Part shown: positions 29,561-40,654 of the stretch, piece after piece | Numbering within the stretch: position 1 is the first letter of the stretch | Layout of the letters: every line of letters starts with the position of its first letter | Assembly: GCA_009912235.1 (NCBI GenBank) | Contig: WNDS01000001.1 | Coordinates: 930,001 to 994,000 of the forward strand | Reading direction: 5' to 3' | Source: Stenotrophomonas maltophilia | Lineage (GTDB): Bacteria > Pseudomonadota > Gammaproteobacteria > Xanthomonadales > Xanthomonadaceae | Length of the DNA: 64,000 bases | Translations under genes and position numbers: made by a program | The notes under the pieces: generated by a model | The model's input: the letters and a program-made list of their open reading frames with translations, nothing else | Database searches by the model: none | What the model was told of the DNA's origin: nothing

Positions 29561-29593
29561 TTCGACAGGTCTCCGCGATCTGCCGGCAAAGCC

Positions 29594-29640
29594 ATTGGGG
29601 TCAGATCCGTTTTCCGCAGGAAAACGGATCTGACCCCATT
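29594..29640. repeat. Near-perfect palindrome with 20-bp arms
   Basis: Arms 29596-29615 (starting TGGGGTCAGATCC) and 29619-29638 are perfect inverse complements around the three-base loop GCA. It lies between hairpin copies C and D and may be a separate extragenic palindrome family or a terminator; no T-run beyond four bases follows. Confidence 0.85.
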
Positions 29641-29666
29641 TTGTTTGTCGATATCTGACAGATTTC

Positions 29667-29685
29667 ATCCACGCATGGCGTGGAT
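29667..29685. repeat. REP palindrome resembling SMAG
   Basis: ATCCACGC-ATG-GCGTGGAT is the same stem as the REP at 9816-9834 in opposite orientation, but the head tetranucleotide is GTCC instead of GTAG. Confidence 0.6.
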
Positions 29686-29719
29686 GGACCCACCGTCACC
29701 GGGAAACTGTCGGGGGCGG

Positions 29720-29811
29720 GGCGGTGTCGGATTGCGGGGTGTCCGCGGCATGGATGCCGCGGACAAGCCTACAGGGACGTACTTGCGGCGCCCCCGCAAT
29801 CCGACACCGCC
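29720..29811. repeat. Large intergenic hairpin element, copy D
   Basis: Perfectly complementary 20-base arms (29720-29739 and 29792-29811) around the shared core CCGCGGCATGGATGCCGCGG and GACAAGCCTACAGGGACGTA. The 560-bp spacer between dps and recQ holds copies C and D, a palindrome and a REP; no gene is seen in it. Confidence 0.9.
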
Positions 29812-29925
29812 ACGCCCAACCAGCAGACACCCCAGAGCCGGCTGTTGCCTTTGACGTTGCTCTGGCTGCTAGCAGGTGCAGGGCGCAGCCCTGCCGAGAC
29901 TCCCCCGCCGGGGTAAACTATCCGG

Positions 29926-31728
<1,803 letters not shown>

Positions 31729-31824
31729 GCGGCCCGCGCGGCGCACCCTCGCCCCGCTCCAATGTTGAACCGCGTCAGCCGGGCGGCCGTGCATCGCCGC
31801 CGGGTTGCGGCTAAGGTACCGCCC

Positions 31825-32223
31825 ATGTCCGCCCCCTCGCTCCTGCTCCGGATCGTGCTCATGCTTAGCCTGTTGCTCAACGGGCTGAACGCGGCGCTGG
31901 CCAGCGGCCACGAGGACATGGTCCGGCACGCCGCCCCGGTGGCCGCCCTGGGCCATGCCGGCATGGCCGACTGCCCGCATCACAGCGGCGCCAGCGCCGA
32001 GGGCGTGGCCGACGACGCCACCCCGCAGGCCGATGCCAGCGGCCACGATGCCCACGCGCAGATCAATGACTGCATGCGCAGCTGTGCCCAGCACCCGTTG
32101 CTGGCCGTGCAGCCGCTGCCGTTCCTGGCCGCCCCCGGCCCGGCCATCGCGCCGCCGGTGATGGCCCGCGACGGCCGCCCCTCGCCGCCGCTGCCGCCCG
32201 CCTCACGCCCTCCCATCGGCTGA
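31825..32223 (+). CDS. copL: CopL-like copper-responsive protein
   Basis: A 132-residue exported protein preceding copAB. It has a signal peptide (LLLRIVLMLSLLLNGLNAALA) and a mature part rich in His, Met and Cys (GHAGMADCPHHSG, GHDAHAQINDCMRSCAQHP). A Pro-rich C-terminus follows. In Xanthomonas, copL lies directly before copA and is needed for copper-induced expression of copAB. AAGGT precedes ATG 31825; an upstream in-frame ATG (31762) would add an implausible leader. Start and identity rest on this context and composition. Confidence 0.75.
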   Translation: MSAPSLLLRIVLMLSLLLNGLNAALASGHEDMVRHAAPVAALGHAGMADCPHHSGASAEGVADDATPQADASGHDAHAQINDCMRSCAQHPLLAVQPLPFLAAPGPAIAPPVMARDGRPSPPLPPASRPPIG

Positions 32224-32301
32224 TTCCACGCATGTCCGTGCGCCGTGTGCGCACCGTTGCCGGCCCGTGTGCCGGCCTCGTTCCGTGTCTGGAGTCTGTT
32301 C

Positions 32302-34107
32302 ATGACCACCCGTCTTCCCTCCGGCCTGGGCGCTCCGCCCGTGCCGTCCCGCCGCCCGTTCGTGCAGGGCATCGCTGCCGGCGGCGTCGTTGCCGGCCTG
32401 GCCGGCATCGGCGTGCCGCAACGCGCGCTGGCCGCCGCCCGCACCGCCCTGGTCACCGCTCCGCCCGTCCTCACCCAGAACCGGGTGGAACTGGCCATCG
32501 GTGAATCGGCGGCCAACTTCACCGGCCGCACCCGCCCGGCCATCATCGTCAACGGCAGCCTGCCCGCGCCCACCCTGCGCTGGCGCGAAGGGCAGACCGT
32601 GGACCTGTTCGTGCGCAACACCCTGCAGCACGACCCGACCTCCATCCACTGGCACGGCATCCTGCTGCCGGCCAACATGGACGGCGTGCCGGGGCTGAGC
32701 TTCAACGGCATCGCCCCCGGCCAGACCTATCACTACCGCTTCGACGTGAAGCAGTCGGGCACCTACTGGTACCACAGCCATTCGATGTTCCAGGAACAGG
32801 CCGGCCTGTACGGCGCGCTGATCATTGACCCGCTGGCACCGCCGCCGTACCGCTACGACCGCGAGCACGTGGTGATGCTGTCGGACTGGACCGACCTGGA
32901 CCCGGGCGCGCTGTTCCGCCGCATGAAGAAGCTGGCGGCCTATGACAACTACTACCAGCGCACGCTGCCCGACTTCGTGCGCGACGTGCGCCGGGATGGC
33001 TGGTCGGCGGCGCTGGCCGACCGTGGCATGTGGGGCCGCATGCGCATGACCCCGACCGACCTGTCCTACGTCAACGCCAACACCTACACCTACCTGATGA
33101 ACGGCACCGCCCCGGCCGGCAACTGGACCGGGCTGTTCGGCAGCGGCGAAAGGGTGCTGCTGCGCTTCATCAACGGCGCGGCGATGACCTACTTCGACGT
33201 GCGCATCCCGGGCCTGAAGATGACCGTGGTTGCCGCCGACGGCCAGTACATCCACCCGGTCAGCATCGATGAATTCCGCATTGCACCGGCGGAAACCTTC
33301 GACGTGCTGGTCGAGCCCAGCGGCCAGGACGCCTACACGATCTTCTGCCAGGACATGGGCCGCACCGGTGCCGCGGTCGGCACGCTGGCCGTGGGCCATG
33401 GCCTGCAGGCTCCAGTGCCGCAGCGCGACCCGCGCGTGCTGCTGACCATGAACGACATGGGGCATGACATGGCCGGTGGCCACGGCGGCCATGACATGGC
33501 GGGCATGGGAAGCATGGCGGGCATGGGCGACATGGCAGGCATGGACCACAGCGCGCACGGCGCGATGGCGATGGCCGGCACCGCGCCCCGGCACCCGGAC
33601 AGCGAGCGCAACAACCCGCTGGTGGACATGCAGAGCATGGCCAGTGAACCGAAGCTGGACGACCCCGGCATCGGCCTGCGCGACAACGGCCACCAGGTGC
33701 TGACCTATGGCGCGATGCGCAGCCTGTTCGACGATCCCGATGGCCGCGATCCCGGCCACGAAGTGGAGCTGCACCTGACCGGGCACATGGACAAGTTCGC
33801 CTGGTCCTTCGACGGCATTCCCTTCGCCAGTGCCGAGCCGCTGCGCCTCACCTACGGCGAACGCATGCGCATCGTGCTGGTCAACGACACCATGATGCAG
33901 CACCCCATCCACCTGCAAGGCGTGTGGAGCGACGTGGAGGATGCGCAGGGCAATTTCCAGCTGCGCAAGCACACCGTGGACATGCCGCCGGGCACGCGCC
34001 GCAGCTACCGCGTCCGCGCCGACGCGCTGGGCCGCTGGGCCTACCACTGCCACCTGCTGTACCACATGGAAGCGGGCATGATGCGCGAAGTGAGGATCGA
34101 AGAATGA
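32302..34107 (+). CDS. copA: CopA, periplasmic multicopper oxidase
   Basis: Copper-resistance oxidase of 601 residues. A Tat signal (SRRPFVQGIAAGG, twin Arg at 17-18) exports it folded. Copper ligands are in place: HWHG near 116, WYHSHS near 156, HPIHLQG near 534 and HCHLLYH near 585. A Met/His-rich insert (about 383-433, many HDM and GM repeats) probably binds extra Cu(I). GGAG lies before ATG 32302. The stop overlaps the start of copB by four bases. Operon copL-copA-copB as in xanthomonads. Confidence 0.93.
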   Translation: MTTRLPSGLGAPPVPSRRPFVQGIAAGGVVAGLAGIGVPQRALAAARTALVTAPPVLTQNRVELAIGESAANFTGRTRPAIIVNGSLPAPTLRWREGQTVDLFVRNTLQHDPTSIHWHGILLPANMDGVPGLSFNGIAPGQTYHYRFDVKQSGTYWYHSHSMFQEQAGLYGALIIDPLAPPPYRYDREHVVMLSDWTDLDPGALFRRMKKLAAYDNYYQRTLPDFVRDVRRDGWSAALADRGMWGRMRMTPTDLSYVNANTYTYLMNGTAPAGNWTGLFGSGERVLLRFINGAAMTYFDVRIPGLKMTVVAADGQYIHPVSIDEFRIAPAETFDVLVEPSGQDAYTIFCQDMGRTGAAVGTLAVGHGLQAPVPQRDPRVLLTMNDMGHDMAGGHGGHDMAGMGSMAGMGDMAGMDHSAHGAMAMAGTAPRHPDSERNNPLVDMQSMASEPKLDDPGIGLRDNGHQVLTYGAMRSLFDDPDGRDPGHEVELHLTGHMDKFAWSFDGIPFASAEPLRLTYGERMRIVLVNDTMMQHPIHLQGVWSDVEDAQGNFQLRKHTVDMPPGTRRSYRVRADALGRWAYHCHLLYHMEAGMMREVRIEE

Positions 34108-35123
34108 AGACGTCCTTGCTTGCCCCCAGCGTTCTGGCGCTGGCGCTGGCCACCGCCCTGCCCGCCGCGGCGTAGTCCCATGCGGGCCACGATATGTCGG
34201 CCATGGACATGTCCGGCATGGACATGGGCGCCATGCAGATGACGCCCGCCGCGAAGCCCGCCGAAGCCTCCGCAGACACGGAGACGACCGCTGCGCAGAT
34301 GGATCATTCGAAGATGGATCATTCGAAGATGGACCATTCGAAGATGGATCACTCCGCGATGGATCATTCGCAGATGGACCACGCGGCGATGAGCCACGCG
34401 CCGGCTGCGCCGATGGCACCGCGCGAACCCATTCCGCCCGTCACCGACGCCGACCGTGCGGCCGCGTTTCCGCCCATCGACCACGGCGCCATGCAGCACG
34501 CACCGGCCATCAACAGCCTGGTGCTGATCGACCGCCTGGAACAGTGGGATGGCAACGATGCCAAGGGCCAGGCCTGGGAAGCCACCGGCTGGGTCGGCGG
34601 TGACATCAACCGCCTGTGGCTGCGCAGTTCCGGCGAACGCAGCGGCGGCCGCACCGAGGCCTCGAACCTGGAGGCGATGTACGGCCGCGCGGTGTCACCC
34701 TGGTGGGACGTGCTGGTGGGTGTCCGCCAGGATTTCCGCCCCGGCGATTCGCGCACCTGGGCGGCGGTGGGCCTGCAGGGTTTGGCGCCGTACAAGTTCC
34801 AAAGCCAGGCCGCGCTGTATGCCGGCTCCGGTGGCCAACTGATGGCCAAGGCCGAAATGGAGTACGACGTGCTGCTGACCAACCGGCTGATCCTGCAGCC
34901 ACTGCTGGGTGCCGCCGTTGCGGCCAGGGACGAACCGCAGCGTGGCATCGGCCGAGGCCTGAATTCGGTGGAAGCCGGCCTGCGCCTGCGCTACGAGTTC
35001 AGCCGCCGCTTCGCGCCGTAAATCGGCGTCAGCCATGAGCGCAGTTTCGGCGACACCGCCGACTATGCAGGCAACGAAGCCCGCGACACGCGCTGGGTGC
35101 TGGGCGTGCGCCTGTGGTTCTGA
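34104..35123 (+). pseudogene. copB: copB, outer-membrane copper-binding protein, with two in-frame stops
   Basis: CopB normally forms an outer-membrane beta-barrel that binds copper. The 340-codon frame starts at 34104, overlapping copA, with a signal peptide (LAPSVLALALATALPAAA). It is interrupted by TAG at 34173-34175, where CAG (Gln) would fit, and by TAA at 35019-35021 within FAP-stop-IGVSHERSFG, where a Tyr codon is expected. Between the stops the frame is fully open, with six Met-Asp-His-Ser type repeats and the CopB barrel (LVLIDRLEQWDG through LRLRYEFSRRFAP). After the second stop it ends in DTRWVLGVRLWF, the normal barrel end. An internal start at 34194 could give an unexported fragment. 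Confidence 0.85.
34299..34388. repeat. Six 15-bp tandem repeats in copB
   Basis: Six consecutive 15-base units based on ATGGATCATTCGAAG encode MDHSK-type pentapeptides, a metal-binding tract of CopB. The first two copies are identical, suggesting recent slippage; the unit length keeps the frame. Confidence 0.9.
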
Positions 35124-35180
35124 GCTGAGGCGGCCCGACCGCGCTGGCCTCGCCGCGCGCGGTCGCGGCCGGGAATACCC

Positions 35181-35208
35181 GATGCTGCCGGCAGGCGCCG
35201 GCAGCATC
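35181..35208. terminator. Hairpin after copB
   Basis: GATGCTGCCGGC and GCCGGCAGCATC form a perfect 12-bp stem with a four-base loop between copB and the acetyltransferase gene. There is no T-run. It could end the cop operon. Confidence 0.5.
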
Positions 35209-35256
35209 GCGGCCATCCCCGCTACACTGCGCCACGTTCCATCGTAGGCCCGCCCC

Positions 35257-35766
35257 ATGCTGCAGATCCGCCGCGCCACCCTCGCCGACGTCGACGCCCT
35301 CTCGGCAATCGCCATCGCCACCTATACCGAAACCTGGGGCGACTCCTACCCGCCGCAGGACCTGCACCACTTCATGCAGGCCCGCTACAGCGCCACGCCG
35401 CAGCGCGCCGAACTGAGCGACCCGCGCAGCGCGGTCTGGCTGCTGCTGGATGCGGGCACGGTGGTCGGCTACCTGGCCGCCGGTGCCAACACGCTGCCGC
35501 ACGCCGACGCCCGCGACGGCGACATTGAACTGAAGCGCTTGTACATCCTGGCCGCACACCACAACGGCGGCCACGGCGCACGCCTGATGGTCGCGTTCCT
35601 GGACTGGCTGGACACGCCGCAGCGCCGCACGCTGTGGGTCGGCGTCTGGGAGGAGAATTTCGGCGCCCAGCGCTTCTACGCGCGTTATGGCTGCGAAAAA
35701 GTGGGCGAGTACGATTTCATCGTCGACGACAGCCGCGACCGCGAGTTCATCCTGCGCCGGGTGTGA
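35257..35766 (+). CDS. GNAT-family N-acetyltransferase
   Basis: A 169-residue acetyltransferase. The acetyl-CoA binding region reads LKRLYILAAHHNGGHGARLMVAF near 95-115 (the loop is HHNGGHG rather than the usual RGxGxG/A). The C-terminal FGAQRFYARYGCEKVGEYDF motif is typical. The closest type is the RimI/PaiA-like small-molecule group; the substrate is not evident. Downstream of the cop hairpin with a CTACACT box at about 35220. Confidence 0.85.
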   Translation: MLQIRRATLADVDALSAIAIATYTETWGDSYPPQDLHHFMQARYSATPQRAELSDPRSAVWLLLDAGTVVGYLAAGANTLPHADARDGDIELKRLYILAAHHNGGHGARLMVAFLDWLDTPQRRTLWVGVWEENFGAQRFYARYGCEKVGEYDFIVDDSRDREFILRRV

Positions 35767-35785
35767 CCGGCCCGAGGCGCTACGC

Positions 35786-36025
35786 TCAGCGCCGGCGGCC
35801 GCGCTGCCCCAGGTGGCGCGTATCACGGTGGCGGATCGCCACGCTGGCGGTCACGGCCGGCGGCACGGCAGCACCCGGCAACGGCGGCGCGTCCACGGCC
35901 TTGCTGTGCTCGGCGCAGCGCGGGCACGACGGCAGCGCGCTGTCGGCGGGCGCGCAGTCAGACGGCACGCTGTCAGACGGCACGCTCGGCGGCTGGGGAA
36001 CATTCGCACAGTCAGGGCACGGCAT
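35786..36025 (-). CDS. Possible small protein with two CxxC pairs
   Basis: A 79-residue frame on the minus strand, starting MPCPDCANVPQ and carrying a second CPRC motif about 40 residues later; the pairs could hold zinc. It ends in a basic tail. There is no clear ribosome binding site, and the region is GC-rich enough for chance frames. Otherwise the 400-bp gap between the acetyltransferase and protease genes is empty. Confidence 0.3.
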   Translation of the reverse strand: MPCPDCANVPQPPSVPSDSVPSDCAPADSALPSCPRCAEHSKAVDAPPLPGAAVPPAVTASVAIRHRDTRHLGQRGRRR

Positions 36026-36173
36026 CGGCGCAGCTCGGTGACAGGGGGCGACAGGGTAGCCGGTTGCCTGCCCGCTGGCGCGCCTGCCATGACCGAAGGC
36101 ACACCGACTTCCGGCGCGTGCCGTCGGGCCGCACGCGGTGCAGACTGCGCCCACCATGCACCGAGATCCCCCC

Positions 36174-36950
36174 ATGTCGCCGCGCCCTGCCCTGCCTGCC
36201 TGGTTGCTGGCCCCCATCGCCCTGGCCGGCGTTGCGCTGGGCCTGAACATCCGCGATCTGTCCCAGGCCGCCGGGCTGCCCATTCCAGCGCTGCCCATGG
36301 CCTATGGCGGCAGCCTGCTCGACAACGCCCTGGCGGTGCTGGTGGCGGTGCTGCTGGTGGCCGTGCTGCGCCCGCGCAGCCTGCCGCTGGCACACGGGCT
36401 GGGCGTGCAGGGCAATGGCCTGCGCGGGCCGCTGTGGGTGCTGCTGGCCAGCACCGCCGCCTGGCTGGGCCTGGCGGCGATGGGGCGTTTCAACAGCGAG
36501 CTGACGCTGCTGGATGGGCTGATGCTGGCCGTGCTGTTCCCCATCGCCGAGGAACTGCTGTTCCGCGGGCTCGGCTTCGTATTCCTGGTGCGCGTGCTGC
36601 GCTGGCCATGGTGGCTGGCCGCACTGCCGCAGGCGGTGCTGTTCGGTGGCGTGCACTGGCTGGGCTTCGGCGGGTTCGACGGCGGCGCGGTGGCCCTGCA
36701 GATCTTCGTGCTGATCGCCATCGGCGGCTTCGTGTTCGCCTGGCTGGACCACCTGGACGGCGACACGTTGTGGTGCGGCGTGGTGCTGCACGTTTCGATG
36801 AACCTGGCCTGGAACGTCTTCGCACTGTCCGATGCGCAGGCATTGGGCTGGCAGGCCACGGGCCTGCGGCTGGGCGTGGTCGCGCTGGCGGTGGTGCTGC
36901 TCTCGCTGGGCCTGCGCCGTCGGCCGCGCCGGCGCTGGCAGCCGACCTGA
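36174..36950 (+). CDS. CPBP-family intramembrane glutamic protease
   Basis: A 258-residue polytopic membrane protein with about seven membrane segments. CPBP (Abi/CAAX-like) motifs are present: EELLFRG near 125, FGGVHW near 160 and HVSMN near 205, which supply the catalytic Glu and His residues. Members are membrane proteases or immunity factors; no bacteriocin or CAAX substrate is evident here. ATG 36174 is used; ATG 36156 is an alternative start. Confidence 0.85.
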   Translation: MSPRPALPAWLLAPIALAGVALGLNIRDLSQAAGLPIPALPMAYGGSLLDNALAVLVAVLLVAVLRPRSLPLAHGLGVQGNGLRGPLWVLLASTAAWLGLAAMGRFNSELTLLDGLMLAVLFPIAEELLFRGLGFVFLVRVLRWPWWLAALPQAVLFGGVHWLGFGGFDGGAVALQIFVLIAIGGFVFAWLDHLDGDTLWCGVVLHVSMNLAWNVFALSDAQALGWQATGLRLGVVALAVVLLSLGLRRRPRRRWQPT

Positions 36951-37067
36951 CACCGGCTGCCGCAGCCCGTGTAACACCGGGTTAGCGGCCCCTGCACGCG
37001 GGCCTCACCGGCCTGCCGCGCATACTTGCGCGCCTTTCGTGCCGGCCGTCAGCGGAGTTGTTGCGTC

Positions 37068-37496
37068 ATGTTGTTGTCCAAGCGCCACGTCGAACCCCGC
37101 GTCCTGTTGATCGAGGACGCCGAGGAAACCCAGGAACTGAGCCGTCTGGCGCTGGAAAGCCAGGCCTGCCACGTGGTCGCTGTCAGCAGCGCCGAGGCCG
37201 CACTGGGCCTGCTCAATGCCGGTGAACGCTTCGACCTGCTGTTCACCGACGTGCAGCTGGGCGGCATCAGCGGCATCGAGGCTGCCAACCGCGTGCTCGA
37301 GCATCTGCCGGACCTGCCGATCCTGGTCACCTCCGGCATGGACCAGCACAGCGTGCTGCCCCGCCTGCGCGCCGGCATCCATTTCCTGCCCAAGCCCTAT
37401 GGCATGAGCGAACTGCTCGACGCCATCCGGCTGTGCTTTCGGCATGCGGCCGACGCGGCACTGATGCCGCCGCCGGCCACGGCCAGCGCCGCCTGA
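37068..37496 (+). CDS. Single-domain response regulator
   Basis: A 142-residue CheY-like receiver with the acidic pair (LIEDAEE), phosphoacceptor Asp in LLFTDVQLGGISG, Ser/Thr in ILVTSGMD and Lys in FLPKPYG. There is no output domain, and no kinase gene is next to it. Ala/Pro-rich C-terminal tail. Such orphan receivers in xanthomonads often follow hybrid kinases encoded elsewhere. Confidence 0.85.
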   Translation: MLLSKRHVEPRVLLIEDAEETQELSRLALESQACHVVAVSSAEAALGLLNAGERFDLLFTDVQLGGISGIEAANRVLEHLPDLPILVTSGMDQHSVLPRLRAGIHFLPKPYGMSELLDAIRLCFRHAADAALMPPPATASAA

Positions 37497-37521
37497 CTGC
37501 AGCGGCACCCGCACGGCGCCC

Positions 37522-38463
37522 TCAGCCGCTGCTGTACGGCCCCTTGCCGGGGAACGCGCGCAGCAGCGCACGGGTGATCACCGTCGGGTAGACGGTGAAG
37601 TGGTCCTCACCATCGACCACGCTGGTTTCCACGGTGATGCCGCGCTGGCCACGCAGCAGCTGCGCGTAATCGACGTTGCCGCGCAGCAGGTCGTTGTGGC
37701 GGAAGTAGCGCGGGCCCGGCTTGATCGTCTCGTAGCTGCCCACCGACAGCAGCACCGTGGTCGGCCGCGTGGGTGCCGCCGCCTCGCCCCGCTGGCGGGC
37801 GACCAGATGGCCATCGAACCACAGCGACGGGCTGGACAGGATGTAGGTCTGGAACAGGTCCGGCCGGGTGTTCAGTACGTAGGCGCCGAACAGGCCGCCG
37901 TAGGAATGGCCGGCATAGGCGCGACGCGCCGGATCGGTGCGGTAGTGCGCGTCGATCATCGGCAGCACCTGGGTGGCCAGGAAATCGCGGTAGTGCGCGG
38001 CGCCGCCGTACTCGACGTCATCGCTGTAGTCGCGCGGGTCGGTGCGTGCCGGGTTGCTGGGCGTGTAGTCGCGCGAGCGGCTGGCCTTCGAGCTCAGGCC
38101 TTCCTGCGGCGGCAGGCCGACCAGGATGAAATCCTCGATGTTGACGCCCTTCTGCCCCGCCAGGTTGCGCACGCTGCGCGCCAGCGGGAAGCTGTACAGC
38201 GCATCGGTCACGTACAGCACCGGGTAGCGTTTTTCCGGGTGCGCGGCGTAGTCGGCCGGCAGTGCCACCCACACCGGGTAATCGCGCCCGGCCGGGTCAT
38301 GCGCCACCAGCGCTTCGGTATCGGGCAGCACCACGCCCGGCACCGCCGCAGGCGCGGCCGCTGCCACCGGCTGCGTCGCCTCGATGTGGTGCTCCAGCGG
38401 CGCACTGCACCCGGCCAGCACCACCGCACCGGCCATCAACCAACCTGCCTTCCTCATGCTCAT
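37522..38463 (-). CDS. Alpha/beta-hydrolase lipoprotein (IroE/Fes-like esterase)
   Basis: A 313-residue predicted lipoprotein. The signal peptide ends in a lipobox (VVLAGCSAP, Cys near 19). The esterase fold of the Fes/IroE (putative esterase) family shows YPVLYVTDALY, the nucleophile elbow GHSYGG near 178 and SPSLWF after it. The late DGEDHF supplies the His. Family members hydrolyse siderophore esters or other carboxylic esters; a ferric-enterobactin type role is only one possibility. It is next to a second hydrolase gene of the same family on the same strand. Confidence 0.85.
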   Translation of the reverse strand: MSMRKAGWLMAGAVVLAGCSAPLEHHIEATQPVAAAAPAAVPGVVLPDTEALVAHDPAGRDYPVWVALPADYAAHPEKRYPVLYVTDALYSFPLARSVRNLAGQKGVNIEDFILVGLPPQEGLSSKASRSRDYTPSNPARTDPRDYSDDVEYGGAAHYRDFLATQVLPMIDAHYRTDPARRAYAGHSYGGLFGAYVLNTRPDLFQTYILSSPSLWFDGHLVARQRGEAAAPTRPTTVLLSVGSYETIKPGPRYFRHNDLLRGNVDYAQLLRGQRGITVETSVVDGEDHFTVYPTVITRALLRAFPGKGPYSSG

Positions 38464-38510
38464 CCCTCTTCACTCGTCCTGTATCTGTGTTGCCCGTTGG
38501 CGGGCGGAAT

Positions 38511-39374
38511 TCAGTGTGCGGCGGCGTCCGCCGGCTTGAACAGCGTGCGCAGTGCCTGCAGCGCCGCCGGGTGGTAGATCGTCGCATGGGTTTCCTGCGG
38601 CAGCGGCAGGTAGCTCACCGGCACGGCGGCCGCGCCCGTGCGCAGCCCGGCCACGAACTGTTGAGCAGCGCGGGCCAGTTTCGGCTGCCCGCTGCTGGCG
38701 ATGAACACCTGCGGGTGCGCCCGGCCAATGGCGGGGGCCGCACCGGGCAGATCGGCCAGCGCCCTGCCGTGGTTTCACCACAGGCTCGGGTCCAGCGCGA
38801 TGTAGCTCTGGAACAGCGTCGGTTCCTGCAGCAGCGTATCGAGCACGAACAATCCAGCCAGCGATTCGCCGATGATCGCGCGCTCATCGGTGACCGGGTA
38901 GCGCTGCTTCACCTGCGGCATCAGCTCATCGCGCAGGAACGCACGGTAGGCCGCAGCGCCCCCCACGCGCGGGGCGATCCTGCGGTCTTCCCGGTCCTCG
39001 GTGGGGCCGGTCATGTCGCGGCGGCACTCGGTGTTCTCGATGCCCACAAGCAGGAACGGGCGCATGCCGCCATTGGCCGACAGCACCTGCAGCAGGCCAG
39101 CCACATGCAGGAAGTCCTCGCCGGCGCCGCCGTCAGGCATGTACAGCACCGGTAACGGCGCGTCGTCGGCCAGCCCCCACGGCTGCGGGCGGTAGACGTT
39201 GATGCGGCGCGTTTCTCCCAGCGCCTTCGATTCCACCGTGAAGGTCTGGCCAATCACCAGCGGCGTGGCGGCGGCCAGTTCGGCAGCCGGCTCGGCGGGC
39301 GTAGCAGCCTGTGCCGGCAGCGGGGACGTGGCCAGCAGGGGAAGCAGCAGCAACGACAGCAACGACAGACGCAT
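38511..39374 (-). pseudogene. Second IroE/Fes-like esterase, broken by an in-frame TGA
   Basis: A secreted esterase paralogous to its neighbour. The frame starts at 39374 with a signal peptide (LSLLSLLLLPLLATSPLPAQA) and shows YMPDGG and the nucleophile motif GESLAG near 178. It meets TGA at 38775-38777 (codon 200) in DPSLW-stop-NHG. The family usually reads SLWW here, so TGG to TGA is the simplest change. The frame then stays open for 87 more codons to 38511 and includes the likely catalytic His (QETHATIYH). The truncated product would lack this His. Confidence 0.8.
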
Positions 39375-39528
39375 GGACGGCACAGCCTTGGGTGGAAACC
39401 GCCGAGCATAACGGCATCTGTGAAGGCCGCGCAGTACCAGACGTCCCGCAGGCGCGCTGTTGCGCTGCGGCAGCAGCCCGCGACCGCAGCGGCTATGCTC
39501 GCGCCGACGCCCCCCAGGAAGTGCTGCG

Positions 39529-40632
39529 ATGCCGACGTTGCCGAAGCGGATGCTGACCCTTGCCCTGCTGCTGTGCCTACCCTGCGCGGCCGCGCTGGCA
39601 CGCACACCGGCGCCGGCCGCGCCGGCCGTAACAGGCGTGCAGACCGGCGTGCTGCAGGGCGCACCGTGGCGGATCGACCTGCCCGCACACTGGAACGGCG
39701 AACTGGTGATGATCGCGCACGGCTTCGAACCCACCGGCGTGCCACGCCAGATGCCGTGGCCTGCCGACCCGGCGACACCTGCGCCGCTGGCGGCCGGCTA
39801 TGCCGTGGCCCAGAGCGGCTACGCCCGGCAGGGCTGGTCGGTCGCCGATGGCATCACCGATACCGACCGCCTTCGCGCCCACTTCATCGCCGCACATCCT
39901 CACACCCGCAAAAGCTGGATCATCGGCTACTCCATGGGCGGCGCCATCGCCATCGGCAGCCTGGAACGGCTGCCGCAGCACTACAGCGGCGGTGTCGCGC
40001 TGTGCGGTGCGAACCTGCCGGGCCTGACCATCGCTGCGGAAGTGCTGACCACCACGGTGGCCTTCGACTATTTCTTCCCGAACACGCCGGGGCTGCCGCC
40101 GGAAGGCCTAGCCTCACCCCGCGCCGCGCCGGTGCCCCAGGGCGAGATGTACCAGGCCATCGACCAGGCGTTGCAGGGCAAGCCGGACGTCGCGCGCCTG
40201 CTGGCCACGCGCCTGCAGGTGCAGGACGACCAGCTGGCCGGTGCCATCAGCCTGCATGCGCTGGTGCTGCGCGAACTGTCGCAACGCCTCGGCGGGCGCG
40301 CGGCGGGCAACGTCGATACGGTCTAACAGGGCTTTGGCGATGACGCCGCGTTCAATGCCGGGGTCAAGCGCTATCCGGCCGACCCGGCGGCGACAGCCAC
40401 CGCACGGCAGACACTGCAGCTGACCGGCAACTTGCAACGGCCGCTGGTGCTGCAGTTCAATCACGCTGATCCTTCCATTCCGCCGCGCTTCGAAGGCATC
40501 TATCCGCAATTGGCCGCTGCTGCAGATGCCCCCCAGCGGCCTCAGCGGCTGCCCAGCGTGGGCGAGGGCCATTGCGGCTTCACGCCCGGGCAAGTGGCGG
40601 AGGCGTTGAAGGCGGTGGCAAAGGCGCGCTGA
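39529..40632 (+). pseudogene. Secreted alpha/beta hydrolase, broken by an in-frame TAA
   Basis: A 368-codon frame starting at 39529 (AGGA before the ATG) with a signal peptide (LTLALLLCLPCAAALA). The nucleophile elbow GYSMGGAIAIG lies near 150. TAA at 40324-40326 interrupts GNVDTV-stop-QGFGDDAAF; the same frame then continues for 102 codons to 40632 and carries NHADPSIPP and the likely catalytic His in GEGHCGFTP. Both parts belong to one enzyme (family of secreted alpha/beta hydrolases, substrate unknown). Confidence 0.75.
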
Positions 40633-40654
40633 CGCGCCCTGCCCGCGGGTCAGT

